A stretch of 8,905 nt of DNA from Helicobacteraceae bacterium (lineage in GTDB: Bacteria > Campylobacterota > Campylobacteria > Campylobacterales > Sulfurimonadaceae). This document shows, one piece after another, positions 1-6,664 of this stretch (its first letter is position 1; each line of letters begins with the position of its first letter). The notes beneath the pieces are model-generated. The model was not told the DNA's origin, searched no databases, and worked only from the letters and a program-made list of their open reading frames with translations. The position numbers and the translations under genes were made by a program. The stretch covers positions 1-8,905 of the forward strand of contig WFOM01000054.1 of NCBI GenBank assembly GCA_015488075.1, in the 5' to 3' direction.

Positions 1-20
1 ATATTTAAGTTTTTAAAAAA

Positions 21-26
21 TATAAT
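21..26 (+). promoter_or_regulatory. Putative -10 box for the thioredoxin-like gene
   Basis: A TATAAT hexamer lies in a very AT-rich stretch with runs of T and A upstream and no recognisable -35, as is usual for housekeeping promoters in Campylobacterota. Initiation near position 33 would give a leader of about 34 nt before the start codon at 67. The first 66 bases hold no gene. Such hexamers are common by chance in AT-rich DNA, so this is tentative. Confidence 0.4.
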
Positions 27-66
27 AAAAATGTGATTGTCTAATAAAAAAGTTTAAAGTAACATT

Positions 67-372
67 ATGACACATGAAATAGAAAACAAACTTGCATGTG
101 TATTGTATTTTACTGCACCTACATGTAATGTCTGCAAAGCTTTGAAACCAAAACTTTTTGAAGCTTTAAACCAAAACTTTGAAAAGTTGGAGATAAGAGA
201 GATAGATATATCAAAAGAGCAGGAAACTGCAGCAAGATACAATGTTTTTTCCATTCCCACACTTATAGTTTTTTTTGAAGGAAAAGAGTTTGTCAGAAAA
301 AGCAGGTATATGAGTGTGGATGAGGTTGTAGCGGAGATAGAGAGAGTTTATAATATAGTTATTGAGGATTGA
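67..372 (+). CDS. Thioredoxin-like protein with CNVC active site
   Basis: A 101-residue single-domain thioredoxin-fold protein, close to the usual length of thioredoxin (about 105). Residues 20-23 are Cys-Asn-Val-Cys in the context APTCNVCK, where the classical active site is WCGPC. The cis-proline loop is present (Ile63-Pro64-Thr, followed by LIVFFEGKE). There is no signal peptide or membrane segment, so it should be cytoplasmic. The changed CxxC and the missing Trp before it suggest a specialised thiol-disulfide reductase or electron carrier, not the main thioredoxin; its partner is unknown. The ribosome-binding site is weak (AAAG about 10 nt upstream). The last codons and stop lie inside a 7-bp-period repeat that runs into the following gap. 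The family call is firm; the physiological role is not known. Confidence 0.85.
   Translation: MTHEIENKLACVLYFTAPTCNVCKALKPKLFEALNQNFEKLEIREIDISKEQETAARYNVFSIPTLIVFFEGKEFVRKSRYMSVDEVVAEIERVYNIVIED
349..354 (+). promoter_or_regulatory. Possible -10 box for the PAS/chemoreceptor gene pair
   Basis: TATAAT occurs near the 3' end of the thioredoxin-like gene. It is the best -10 match upstream of the PAS gene; nothing comparable is seen in the 105-bp gap itself. If used, the transcript would start near 361 and carry a leader of about 117 nt containing the whole heptad repeat. Readthrough from the promoter near position 21 is an equally good explanation. Confidence 0.25.
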
Positions 373-430
373 GAATTGAGGATTGATTTAGTGATAATGA
401 TTGTCAATTACTAATCACTACTCACTATTT
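361..430 (+). repeat. Degenerate 7-bp tandem repeat with internal inverted repeat
   Basis: From 361 the sequence reads as consecutive 7-mers. The first three units (361-381) fit ATTGAGR and the fourth is ATTGATT. After the centre the units become ACTAATC, ACTACTC and ACTATTT (410-430). TAGTGAT at 389-395 and ATCACTA at 414-420 are perfect inverted 7-mers around an 18-nt centre, so the RNA could fold. The array starts inside the last codons of the thioredoxin-like gene and supplies its stop codon. Further CTCAA-type motifs at 439-443 and 452-456 could pair with the TTGAG units. Short heptanucleotide arrays of this general look occur between genes in various bacteria; a function here is not shown. 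Confidence 0.6.
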
Positions 431-465
431 TCTACCAACTCAACCCTAAAACCTCAAATCTAGCC

Positions 466-472
466 AAAGGAG
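466..472 (+). promoter_or_regulatory. Strong Shine-Dalgarno site of the PAS gene
   Basis: AAAGGAG sits 5 nt before the ATG at 478 and fixes this start. It is the strongest ribosome-binding site in the window, which suggests the PAS protein is made in good amount relative to the receptor that follows. Confidence 0.75.
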
Positions 473-477
473 CATAT

Positions 478-987
478 ATGCAAAGACCAAACCCCATAAA
501 TAACGAAAAAGTATTGGGCGATGAGGAGTTTATAGTTTCAAAAACAGATCTAAAAGGCAAGATACTCTACGGAAACAAAACATTTATAAAAATCTCCGGA
601 TATGATGAAAGTGAACTGCTTGGCAAACCCCACTCGATATTAAGACATCCGGATATGCCCAAGTTGATTTTCAAATATCTTTGGGACAGGATACAGGCAA
701 AAAAAGAGATATTTGCCTATGTTAAAAATCTTTGTAAAGACGGCAGTTACTACTGGGTTTTAGCAAATGTTACAGCAACTATAGATGGCAACGGAAATAT
801 AAGAGATTACCATTCTGTCAGGAGAAAACCGTCAACAAAAGCTATGCAGATTATACCAGATTTATACAAAGAGCTTTTAGATGCTGAAAAGTCAGGAGGT
901 ATGGAAGAAAGTGAAAAACTTTTACATAAAATTTTAGATGAAAAAGGAAAAGATTATGACAGCTTTATCTTCGATCTACAACACTAA
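478..987 (+). CDS. cetB: CetB/Aer-type PAS domain redox sensor
   Basis: A 169-residue soluble protein, about the size of C. jejuni CetB (about 165). It consists of one PAS domain (about residues 15-120) and a short helical tail. The PAS is of the E. coli Aer type: residues 56-61 read RHPDMP, matching the Aer segment whose Arg, His and Asp are needed for FAD binding, followed by a KDGSYYW segment like Aer's NGDHYW. The expected role is to bind FAD, sense the redox or energy state of the electron-transport chain, and pass the signal to a separate membrane receptor. The next gene, overlapping its 3' end by 32-50 nt, encodes such a receptor. There is no membrane segment. The PAS assignment is firm. 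The CetB name rests on domain type, size and neighbour, and true orthology would need a tree. Confidence 0.85.
   Translation: MQRPNPINNEKVLGDEEFIVSKTDLKGKILYGNKTFIKISGYDESELLGKPHSILRHPDMPKLIFKYLWDRIQAKKEIFAYVKNLCKDGSYYWVLANVTATIDGNGNIRDYHSVRRKPSTKAMQIIPDLYKELLDAEKSGGMEESEKLLHKILDEKGKDYDSFIFDLQH
944..949 (+). promoter_or_regulatory. Internal ribosome-binding site that sets the chemoreceptor start
   Basis: AAGGAA, inside the end of the PAS gene, lies 6 nt before an ATG at 956. The upstream in-frame ATG at 938 has no comparable site in front of it. This favours 956 as the real start and implies translational coupling with the PAS gene. Confidence 0.6.
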
Positions 988-2413
988 GCAAAATCTGCTT
1001 TTGTATGTAACTTTGGCTTCAGTTGCAGTGTATCTTTTTTTACTTGGGAGCAGTATAGCAGGAGGTGTGGTTGTAGCTCTTGGCATAGTGTCTGTTATAC
1101 TTGGAAGCAATGATGACGGATGTGAAAAGATATTTAATGACACTCTTGTGAGACAGATAAGAGATGTGCTTGTAAAAGCAGGAGGTGGAGAACTTTCTTG
1201 CAGGATTACAAATATACCTGAAAAACATGCACTTTATAATGTATCATGGGGGATCAACGATCTTTTGGATCAGATGGAACAGTTTATGAGAGATACTGCA
1301 AGTTCCATACATGAAGCAAGCAACGGAAATCCAAACAGAGATATATTAGAACAAGGGTATAAAGGTGATTTTAGAGCTGTTATACCAGGACTAAACGAAG
1401 CAGTTCATTTTATATATAAATCTTATCAAGAAGCACAAAAAACAGAGTTAAGCGATCATTTTAACATAAATTCTCAGGGTGGTGTTGCAAAAGGTCTTTC
1501 AATTTTGCAAGATGATATCATAGAAAGTTCACAAAGAGTAAGAGAAATAGCAAAATTAACCCAAGAAACAGCTCAAAAAGCGGTAGAATCACAAGAGAGT
1601 GTATCAACAGTTGTTGATAAACTTGAAGAACTTATACACCTTATAACAAATTCAAATGATGCTATCATATCTCTAAATGAAAGGACAAGAGAGATAAATG
1701 ATGTGGTAAATCTTATAAAAGATATAGCAGAACAAACAAACCTGCTAGCACTAAATGCTGCCATAGAAGCAGCAAGAGCCGGTGAACATGGTCGAGGCTT
1801 TGCAGTGGTTGCAGATGAGGTTAGAAAACTGGCTGAGAGAACACAAAAAGCAACCAGTGAGATAGCTATAACTATACAGACACTGCAACAACAGTCAAGT
1901 GAAATACAGGTAAATTCTGAAACTATCACAGATATAGCAACAACTTCACAAGTTGATATTCAACAGTTTAAAGATACTTTGTATCAGTTTGCAGAATCAG
2001 CAAATATATCTGCTAATCAAGCAAAATTTATTGATGATTCTTTATGGACTACTCTTATAAAATCTGATCATATAGTATTTAAACATCATGCATACAGGGC
2101 TATAATGGATTTAAATGAAGAGTTGGCAAACAGTTTTGGAGACCATTATAGCTGTAGAATGGGCAAATGGTATTATGGTGAAGCCAAAAATGCTTTTGGA
2201 AAATCACAGGCATATAAAGATATGGAAAAATATCATGCTTTGGTTCATCAAAAAGTATTGGAAACTGTTCCATGTGCTGTGAGAAAAGATTGTTTACACA
2301 AAGATAACAGAGATAGGCTTATAAAAAATATGAAAGAGATGGAAGAAGCCAGCTTCAGACTTTTTGACCTGTTTAAAGAGATGGTAAAAGAGGTTAACCC
2401 TGATATCTCATAA
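956..2413 (+). CDS. cetA: CetA-like chemoreceptor with C-terminal CZB zinc domain
   Basis: Methyl-accepting chemotaxis protein, 485 residues from the preferred ATG at 956 (491 from an in-frame ATG at 938 without a good ribosome-binding site). A hydrophobic hairpin (about residues 12-50) anchors it in the membrane with essentially no periplasmic domain, as in CetA and Aer. A HAMP-like/linker region (about 60-150) and the coiled-coil signalling hairpin follow. The hairpin contains the highly conserved E259-Q-T-N segment through [15 protein letters not shown], which contacts CheA/CheW. Residues about 370-435 form a CZB domain with ligands His372, Cys400 (in CRMGKWYYG), His427 and His431. A further Cys440/Cys446/His448 group follows. 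The gene overlaps the PAS gene by 32 nt, so the pair probably forms one bipartite energy-taxis receptor. I do not recall a CZB in C. jejuni CetA. The 3' end overlaps rlmB by 20 nt. Confidence 0.85.
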   Translation: MTALSSIYNTKQNLLLYVTLASVAVYLFLLGSSIAGGVVVALGIVSVILGSNDDGCEKIFNDTLVRQIRDVLVKAGGGELSCRITNIPEKHALYNVSWGINDLLDQMEQFMRDTASSIHEASNGNPNRDILEQGYKGDFRAVIPGLNEAVHFIYKSYQEAQKTELSDHFNINSQGGVAKGLSILQDDIIESSQRVREIAKLTQETAQKAVESQESVSTVVDKLEELIHLITNSNDAIISLNERTREINDVVNLIKDIAEQTNLLALNAAIEAARAGEHGRGFAVVADEVRKLAERTQKATSEIAITIQTLQQQSSEIQVNSETITDIATTSQVDIQQFKDTLYQFAESANISANQAKFIDDSLWTTLIKSDHIVFKHHAYRAIMDLNEELANSFGDHYSCRMGKWYYGEAKNAFGKSQAYKDMEKYHALVHQKVLETVPCAVRKDCLHKDNRDRLIKNMKEMEEASFRLFDLFKEMVKEVNPDIS

Positions 2414-3152
2414 AAGCAACTATAGCAGCTGCTGTTGCTACATTTAACGACTCAACCCCTCTTTGAAGAGGGATCTTTAGCGAAGTGTTGCATAACTTTT
2501 CCACACCTTTGCTAACACCTTCGCTCTCATTTCCAAAAACAAATATGGTTTTGTTTTTTGGTTTGAAGTTGTAAATATCATCTTTTGCATAAGAACTAAG
2601 GGATACTGTCATGACATCATCCATATCTTTTAAAACATCTTCAAGAGTTTCACAGTGATATACAGGCACTTTGAAAAATGTTCCGGCACTTGCTTTTATG
2701 ACAAGAGGAGATATTTTGGCAGTATTTTTCTTTGGGATGATTATACCGTCAAACTCGCTTCCTGCAACTACCCTTATAATCATACCAAGATTTTGTGGAT
2801 TTTGGATACCGTCAACTGCTATTAGTTTATAGCTTTTTAAGTTTTTTATCTCTTTGGCATCTTTAAAAGTTGCAGGTTTTGTATCTATTGCCACACCCTG
2901 ATCCTGCTTGGCATTTTTGCTTATTCTGCTTAGCTCTTTTTTGTCATGATAGAGTATCTCTATACCTCTGTTTGTTGCTAGGTTTATGATCTTTTTTATC
3001 TTGTCGTCAAACCTGTTTGTTTTGGCAAGATGTAGTTTGTAAACATCTATACTCTCATCTTCTAAAACCTCTTTTACAACCTGTCTTCCGTATAATGTCA
3101 AAAGCGAATTGAAAAACTCTTTTTTTTCTTTGTAACTATTCTTTGATTTCAT
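2394..3152 (-). CDS. rlmB: SPOUT-family 23S rRNA 2'-O-methyltransferase RlmB
   Basis: 252 residues (E. coli RlmB is 243). It has an N-terminal substrate-binding domain beginning with LYGRQVV (about residue 20) and a C-terminal SPOUT knot. The three SpoU motifs are present: [14 protein letters not shown] (motif 1, with the catalytic Arg), [10 protein letters not shown] (motif 2), and [18 protein letters not shown] (motif 3) near the C-terminus. The predicted reaction is AdoMet-dependent 2'-O-methylation of G2251 (E. coli numbering) in the 23S rRNA P-loop. A tRNA Gm18-type role (TrmH) is the main alternative, but the extra N-terminal domain favours RlmB. The start lies 17 nt inside the end of yaaA with only a weak AAGAGA ribosome-binding site, which suggests coupling. 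About 17 residues precede the usual family start, so the N-terminus may be slightly over-extended. Confidence 0.88.
   Translation of the reverse strand: MKSKNSYKEKKEFFNSLLTLYGRQVVKEVLEDESIDVYKLHLAKTNRFDDKIKKIINLATNRGIEILYHDKKELSRISKNAKQDQGVAIDTKPATFKDAKEIKNLKSYKLIAVDGIQNPQNLGMIIRVVAGSEFDGIIIPKKNTAKISPLVIKASAGTFFKVPVYHCETLEDVLKDMDDVMTVSLSSYAKDDIYNFKPKNKTIFVFGNESEGVSKGVEKLCNTSLKIPLQRGVESLNVATAAAIVAFMRYQG
2457..2472 (+). other. Perfect 7-bp hairpin inside the rlmB 3' region
   Basis: CCCTCTT (2457-2463) and AAGAGGG (2466-2472) are perfect inverted arms separated by 2 nt, 43 nt beyond the chemoreceptor stop. The arms encode part of RlmB motif 3 (IPLQRG). As the chemoreceptor gene has no intergenic space, this hairpin is the nearest candidate for terminating or stabilising its transcript. 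The following ATCTTTAG is a poor U-tract, so it may be incidental. Confidence 0.3.
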
Positions 3153-3864
3153 ATATTATCTCTTGTTTGTTTTTTATATGTTTTATCTCTTTTATGACAA
3201 GGTTTGGTATATCCAGCTTTTTTAAATCATCTACAGTTTTTATGTTATGCAAGGCACACTCTTTTAAAACTATACCTCTGTATGCTTTTGCAAAATGGCT
3301 TACGATTTTGTCATTTTTTAAAAATTTCAAAGTGGTATAGTTTTGTTTTATCTTATAAAATTTTTCATAATAACCGGCTCTTAAGTCAAGTATATCTTCA
3401 TTTTCTATCTCTTTTTCAATCAAATCAAAAAATACTTTTTTCTGATAAAACACTTCAGGTTTTATTCCTCCTATATCGTTTCCCTGCTTTACTTTATATA
3501 AGGGGATAGTATCTTTTGCTCTTATAGCTCCAAAAAGATTTGAGAAAATCAAAGTGTTGTTGTCTATATACTCTTTAGCATCATCGTTTAAACTTTCATA
3601 TTTGAGGTATTTAAAAGCAACACCGCTGTATCTTTGAACAGCCTTTAGTAAAGGCGAATCAAAAATATCCACAAGATACGGTTCTAAATCTTTCTCTTTT
3701 TTTATACCGAAGAGTTTTTTTATATTTTCAAGATTTTTTTCCTCTATAATCTTTTGATATCTATACAGTATCTCTTTTCTTATTTCTGTTCCGCCCAAAA
3801 TATTTATCTCACTGTTTTCTCCGTTTGTTCTTTTTTCTTCACTTGGCGAAAAAAGTATCTTCAC
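3136..3864 (-). CDS. yaaA: Peroxide stress protein YaaA (UPF0246/DUF328 family)
   Basis: 242 residues (E. coli YaaA is 258). Family landmarks are the N-terminal MKILFSPSEEK, the segment FSNLFGAIRAKDTIPLYK (E. coli: GLYGVLRP followed by PYRLEMG), LDLRAGYYEKFYK (E. coli: NLASDEYFK-like), and the C-terminal SHFAKAYRGIVLKE with the conserved Lys and Arg-Gly. In E. coli YaaA is induced by OxyR and lowers free intracellular iron during hydrogen peroxide stress; its biochemical mechanism is not settled. It is cytoplasmic, with no signal peptide. The start codon is GTG, read from the reverse complement of 3862-3864, with AAAGGA about 7 nt upstream. An out-of-frame ATG followed at once by TGA overlaps it. 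It shares a 54-bp divergent region with the FecR gene and overlaps rlmB by 17 nt, so yaaA and rlmB are likely cotranscribed. Confidence 0.85.
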   Translation of the reverse strand: MKILFSPSEEKRTNGENSEINILGGTEIRKEILYRYQKIIEEKNLENIKKLFGIKKEKDLEPYLVDIFDSPLLKAVQRYSGVAFKYLKYESLNDDAKEYIDNNTLIFSNLFGAIRAKDTIPLYKVKQGNDIGGIKPEVFYQKKVFFDLIEKEIENEDILDLRAGYYEKFYKIKQNYTTLKFLKNDKIVSHFAKAYRGIVLKECALHNIKTVDDLKKLDIPNLVIKEIKHIKNKQEIIYEIKE

Positions 3865-3887
3865 ATAATATCCTTTAATTTTTTTTG

Positions 3888-3896
3888 TGGTATAAT
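3888..3896 (+). promoter_or_regulatory. Extended -10 promoter of the FecR/cyclase/phosphodiesterase operon
   Basis: TGGTATAAT is a perfect extended -10 (TGn plus TATAAT), preceded by a T-run in place of a -35, the typical sigma-70 layout in Campylobacterota. Transcription should begin near 3903, leaving a leader of only about 16 nt that holds the ribosome-binding site AAGGGG (3908-3913), 5 nt before the ATG. No other promoter of this quality is seen before the two downstream genes. Confidence 0.65.
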
Positions 3897-3918
3897 GACT
3901 TAAAAAAAAGGGGTAAGC

Positions 3919-4605
3919 ATGAAAAAACTTACTATTATAAGTGTAATTTTATCATTTTTTTCACTTTTGTATGCTGATGTATTGGGTGAGGTAGTCAAAG
4001 TTAAGGGTATAGTAAAGGTAAAGCATAAGGACAGCATAAAAAAAACAAAGGTTAAAAAAGGTTACAAGATACAAACAGGTGATATCATTTCAACTTACTC
4101 CAAAGCATTTGCGGTTATAAAACTCAAAGACGGTTCAGATATAGTTTTGGATGAAAAGTCCATACTGAGCTTTGAAGATAAAAACAAACTTGCACAAAAC
4201 AGCGGTAAAATATTTTACAAGATAACAAAAAGAGACAGAAAAAACGGCTTGAAGATAAAAACAGAGTTTGCCATCATAGGTATCAAAGGAACAACTTTTA
4301 TAATCAAAGATGACAACACTTCAAAACAGGTTGCACTGAAAGAGGGGCTTATAGGTATAGAAAGTATAAAAGAAGAGTTTAAACTATACAGAAAAAAAGT
4401 TTTAGAGGAGTATGAAGAGTATAAAAACAAACAGTTGAGTGAATTTGAAAAATACAAAGCGGAAGCAAACAAACAAATTGCCATCATGACTAAAGAGTTT
4501 GAACTTGAATCAGGAAGCAGTGTCAGTTTCGGTGAGGATAATGAAGCTAAAGAAGGTGATATAGACAACGACGAGTTTGAAAAATTTGAAAAACTTTTAG
4601 AGTAG
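3919..4605 (+). CDS. Secreted FecR-domain protein with coiled-coil acidic tail
   Basis: 228 residues. A clear Sec signal peptide (residues 1-19, Lys-Lys then a hydrophobic core, cleavage expected after LLYA) sends it to the periplasm. A FecR domain spans about residues 24-145: GEVVKVKG, then a QTGDIISTYSKAFAVIKLKDGS segment, and IIGIKGTTFIIK near its end. The classical iron-siderophore sensor FecR is a membrane-spanning anti-sigma regulator; this protein has no transmembrane helix after the signal and no sigma factor gene beside it. Residues about 148-195 are highly charged and helical (coiled-coil-like), and the last 25 are acidic. The cyclase gene begins 3 nt after its stop. FecR-domain proteins encoded next to CHASE2 proteins are a recurring bacterial arrangement, so it may bind or modulate the periplasmic CHASE2 domain; that is inference. 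Confidence 0.85.
   Translation: MKKLTIISVILSFFSLLYADVLGEVVKVKGIVKVKHKDSIKKTKVKKGYKIQTGDIISTYSKAFAVIKLKDGSDIVLDEKSILSFEDKNKLAQNSGKIFYKITKRDRKNGLKIKTEFAIIGIKGTTFIIKDDNTSKQVALKEGLIGIESIKEEFKLYRKKVLEEYEEYKNKQLSEFEKYKAEANKQIAIMTKEFELESGSSVSFGEDNEAKEGDIDNDEFEKFEKLLE
3934..3939 (-). promoter_or_regulatory. Possible -10 box for yaaA-rlmB
   Basis: On the minus strand this reads TATAAT, inside the first codons of the FecR gene and about 70 nt before the yaaA GTG. It would give a leader of about 60 nt and an overlapping pair of divergent promoters. AT-rich context makes chance matches common, so the call is weak. Confidence 0.3.
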
Positions 4606-4608
4606 ACT

Positions 4609-6654
4609 ATGAAAAAACAACTGCTGTATTTTTTACTTTCTTTATTTGTGTTTTTGTTTGTCATGTTTTTAAACATATCAAAAACAGAAACATTTGAGAG
4701 TTTTTCTTTAAAATTTAACGATATCATTGACTTTCGACTTACAAAGAAAGAAATATCAAAAGATGTTGTATTTGTAGCAGTTGACGAACCAAGTGTAAAC
4801 AGATTTGGAAGGTGGCCCTGGGACAGAGAGATACTTGCAAAAGGTATCTCAAAGCTAAATCAGGCTGATGTGGTGATGATGGATATGATATTTTCAGAAC
4901 CTACATCGGAACAAAAAGATGAGGCTTTGTCTGAAGCATTATCCTCTTTGAATGCAAGTGTATGCGGATTTTTTCTAAGAAAAACCGCAACACAGGATGT
5001 AACAGAAGAAGAGATAGACATACTCTCAGATTCAACACTTGATATGCTTCAATCCCAGATAAAAAACAACAAACCGACATTTATTAAAGCAGATTTTGCA
5101 GAGGTAAATATACCTGTTGTTATGTCTGGATGCACATTAAACGGCACTTTTACCACAAGACCTTCAAAAGACCACCTGTATAGAGAATACCCCGTAGCAG
5201 TTTATTTTAAAGATATGCTTTTTCCGTCTCTTGCCTTGCAGGCTTTGAGGATAAAACTCAACAAAGATATAGAAAAAGTATCTGATAATTCCGTAAAACT
5301 CGGTAATAGGGAGATATTTTTAAATGATGAAGGGTTTGTCAGACTAAATTTTTACAACAAAGAAGATTACAGGATTGTTTCGTTTTTGGATCTGTATGAC
5401 GGTAAAATAAAACCTGAATTTTTTAAGAACAAATTCGTTATTTTGGGTATAACCGAAGTCGGTGCGGGAGATATAGCACCCACACCCATAGGAAATATAC
5501 CGGGACCTTTGCTACATTATACATTTTTGTCCAACTTTTTAAACAACCAGCTTATAAAAGAAAACAAAACAGTATCGTATATATTTGTATTTGTTTTTGC
5601 TTTTTTGCCGTTTTTGGCAACACTTGTTCTAAACAGTGTAGTAAGAAGAGTTTTGCTAAATCTGATTGTGTATATAGTTTCATATATTGCGGTTTTGTAT
5701 ATTTTTCAGACAACATACATATATATAGATATGTTTTATCCTTTGTTGTCACTTATACTTTCTATGATAGCTATAGAAGTGAGTGCATTTAATATTCAGC
5801 AAAAAGATGAAAAGTTTCTAAAAGATGCTTTTGGTGCTTATCTTTCAAAAGATCTGTTAAATGAGCTCATACACAATCCAAACTCTTTAAAACTTGGCGG
5901 TGAAAAAAAAGAACTCTCAATCCTCTTTAGCGATATAAGAAGTTTTACCACTTTAAGTGAATCTATGTCTCCTGAAGAGTTGATTAAACTTTTAAACAGA
6001 TACTTTACACCAATGACAAATGCTGTTTTGGAAAACAAAGGTATGCTGGATAAATACATAGGCGATGCCATTATGGCATTTTGGAATGCACCTGTTGATG
6101 TTGCAAATCATGCAGATGCGGCATGCAAGTCTGCACTTTTGATGATAGAAAGACTAAACATACTAAACAAAGAGCTTACAAAAGAAAAAATTCCAAACAT
6201 ACATATAGGTATAGGGATAAATACCGATGAAGTGGTTGTAGGGAACATGGGAAGCGATACGAGATTTAACTATACTATAATAGGTGACGGAGTAAATCTT
6301 GCTTCAAGGGTAGAAGGTCTTACCAAGCAATACGGTGTAGAGATACTTATAACCGAATTTACCGTAAAAAGGTTAAAAGATGATTTTTTATACAGGAAAG
6401 TCGAACTTGTAAAAGTAAAGGGGAAAGAAAAAGCTGTTTTGATGTATCAGTTGCTGGAAAATTCACAAAAAAACAAAGAAATTGTTGAGATTTACAATGA
6501 AGCATTAAAATTTTATATTGATGATGATATAATAAATGCAAAAAAACTGTTTAAAAAACTTGTTGATGAATATGATGACCCTGTTTCAAAATACCATCTA
6601 AACAATATCTCCAACGGACATAAATGGGGAGTTCACAAAATGACAACAAAATAG
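4609..6654 (+). CDS. CHASE2-domain class III adenylate cyclase
   Basis: 681 residues. One N-terminal membrane helix (about 4-22) leads into a periplasmic CHASE2 sensor (about 25-310, with the typical VFVAVDEPSVNRFGRWPWDR near its start). Three membrane helices follow (about 322-343, 348-367, 372-392), then a cytoplasmic class III cyclase domain (about 430-600). Metal-binding Asp442 (FSDIRSF) and Asp486 (KYIGDA) are present, as are transition-state Asn563 and Arg567 (GDGVNLASR). The base-specifying pair is Lys482 and Thr556 (NYTIIGD), the ATP-selective Lys/Thr form known as class IIIb; guanylate cyclases have Glu and Cys/Gly-like residues there. Predicted reaction: ATP to cAMP plus pyrophosphate, controlled by a periplasmic signal. 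The C-terminal 60 residues look TPR-like. It lies 3 nt after the FecR gene, and its stop overlaps the next gene's ribosome-binding site. Activity is predicted, not shown. Confidence 0.92.
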   Translation: MKKQLLYFLLSLFVFLFVMFLNISKTETFESFSLKFNDIIDFRLTKKEISKDVVFVAVDEPSVNRFGRWPWDREILAKGISKLNQADVVMMDMIFSEPTSEQKDEALSEALSSLNASVCGFFLRKTATQDVTEEEIDILSDSTLDMLQSQIKNNKPTFIKADFAEVNIPVVMSGCTLNGTFTTRPSKDHLYREYPVAVYFKDMLFPSLALQALRIKLNKDIEKVSDNSVKLGNREIFLNDEGFVRLNFYNKEDYRIVSFLDLYDGKIKPEFFKNKFVILGITEVGAGDIAPTPIGNIPGPLLHYTFLSNFLNNQLIKENKTVSYIFVFVFAFLPFLATLVLNSVVRRVLLNLIVYIVSYIAVLYIFQTTYIYIDMFYPLLSLILSMIAIEVSAFNIQQKDEKFLKDAFGAYLSKDLLNELIHNPNSLKLGGEKKELSILFSDIRSFTTLSESMSPEELIKLLNRYFTPMTNAVLENKGMLDKYIGDAIMAFWNAPVDVANHADAACKSALLMIERLNILNKELTKEKIPNIHIGIGINTDEVVVGNMGSDTRFNYTIIGDGVNLASRVEGLTKQYGVEILITEFTVKRLKDDFLYRKVELVKVKGKEKAVLMYQLLENSQKNKEIVEIYNEALKFYIDDDIINAKKLFKKLVDEYDDPVSKYHLNNISNGHKWGVHKMTTK

Positions 6655-6656
6655 GA
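6653..6656 (+). promoter_or_regulatory. Ribosome-binding site overlapping the cyclase stop codon
   Basis: AGGA shares two bases with the TAG stop of the cyclase gene (6652-6654) and lies 8 nt before the ATG at 6665. This fixes the start of the GAF/HD-GYP protein and predicts translational coupling, keeping the cyclase and the phosphodiesterase in step. Confidence 0.6.
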
Positions 6657-6664
6657 TATAAAAA

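Noticed and set aside
361..430. Heptad array as a CRISPR array
   Set aside because: The period is 7 bp with no unique spacers and no cas genes nearby, so it is a short tandem repeat.
938..955. Upstream ATG at 938 as the chemoreceptor start
   Set aside because: It is in frame and would add 6 residues, but has no ribosome-binding site, while the ATG at 956 has AAGGAA 6 nt upstream. It cannot be fully excluded.
1573..1929. Antisense open frame of 118 codons opposite the chemoreceptor signalling hairpin
   Set aside because: A shadow of the highly conserved Ala/Glu-rich hairpin; no independent coding signal.
2457..2472. Hairpin as a clear rho-independent terminator of the chemoreceptor gene
   Set aside because: It lacks a proper U-run and coincides with conserved RlmB codons, so it is listed only as a possible element.
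4215..4727. Antisense open frame of 170 codons across the FecR/cyclase junction
   Set aside because: The translation is Ser/Phe/Leu-rich low-complexity sequence, typical of the complement of Lys/Glu-rich coding DNA, and the sense strand carries two clear protein families here.
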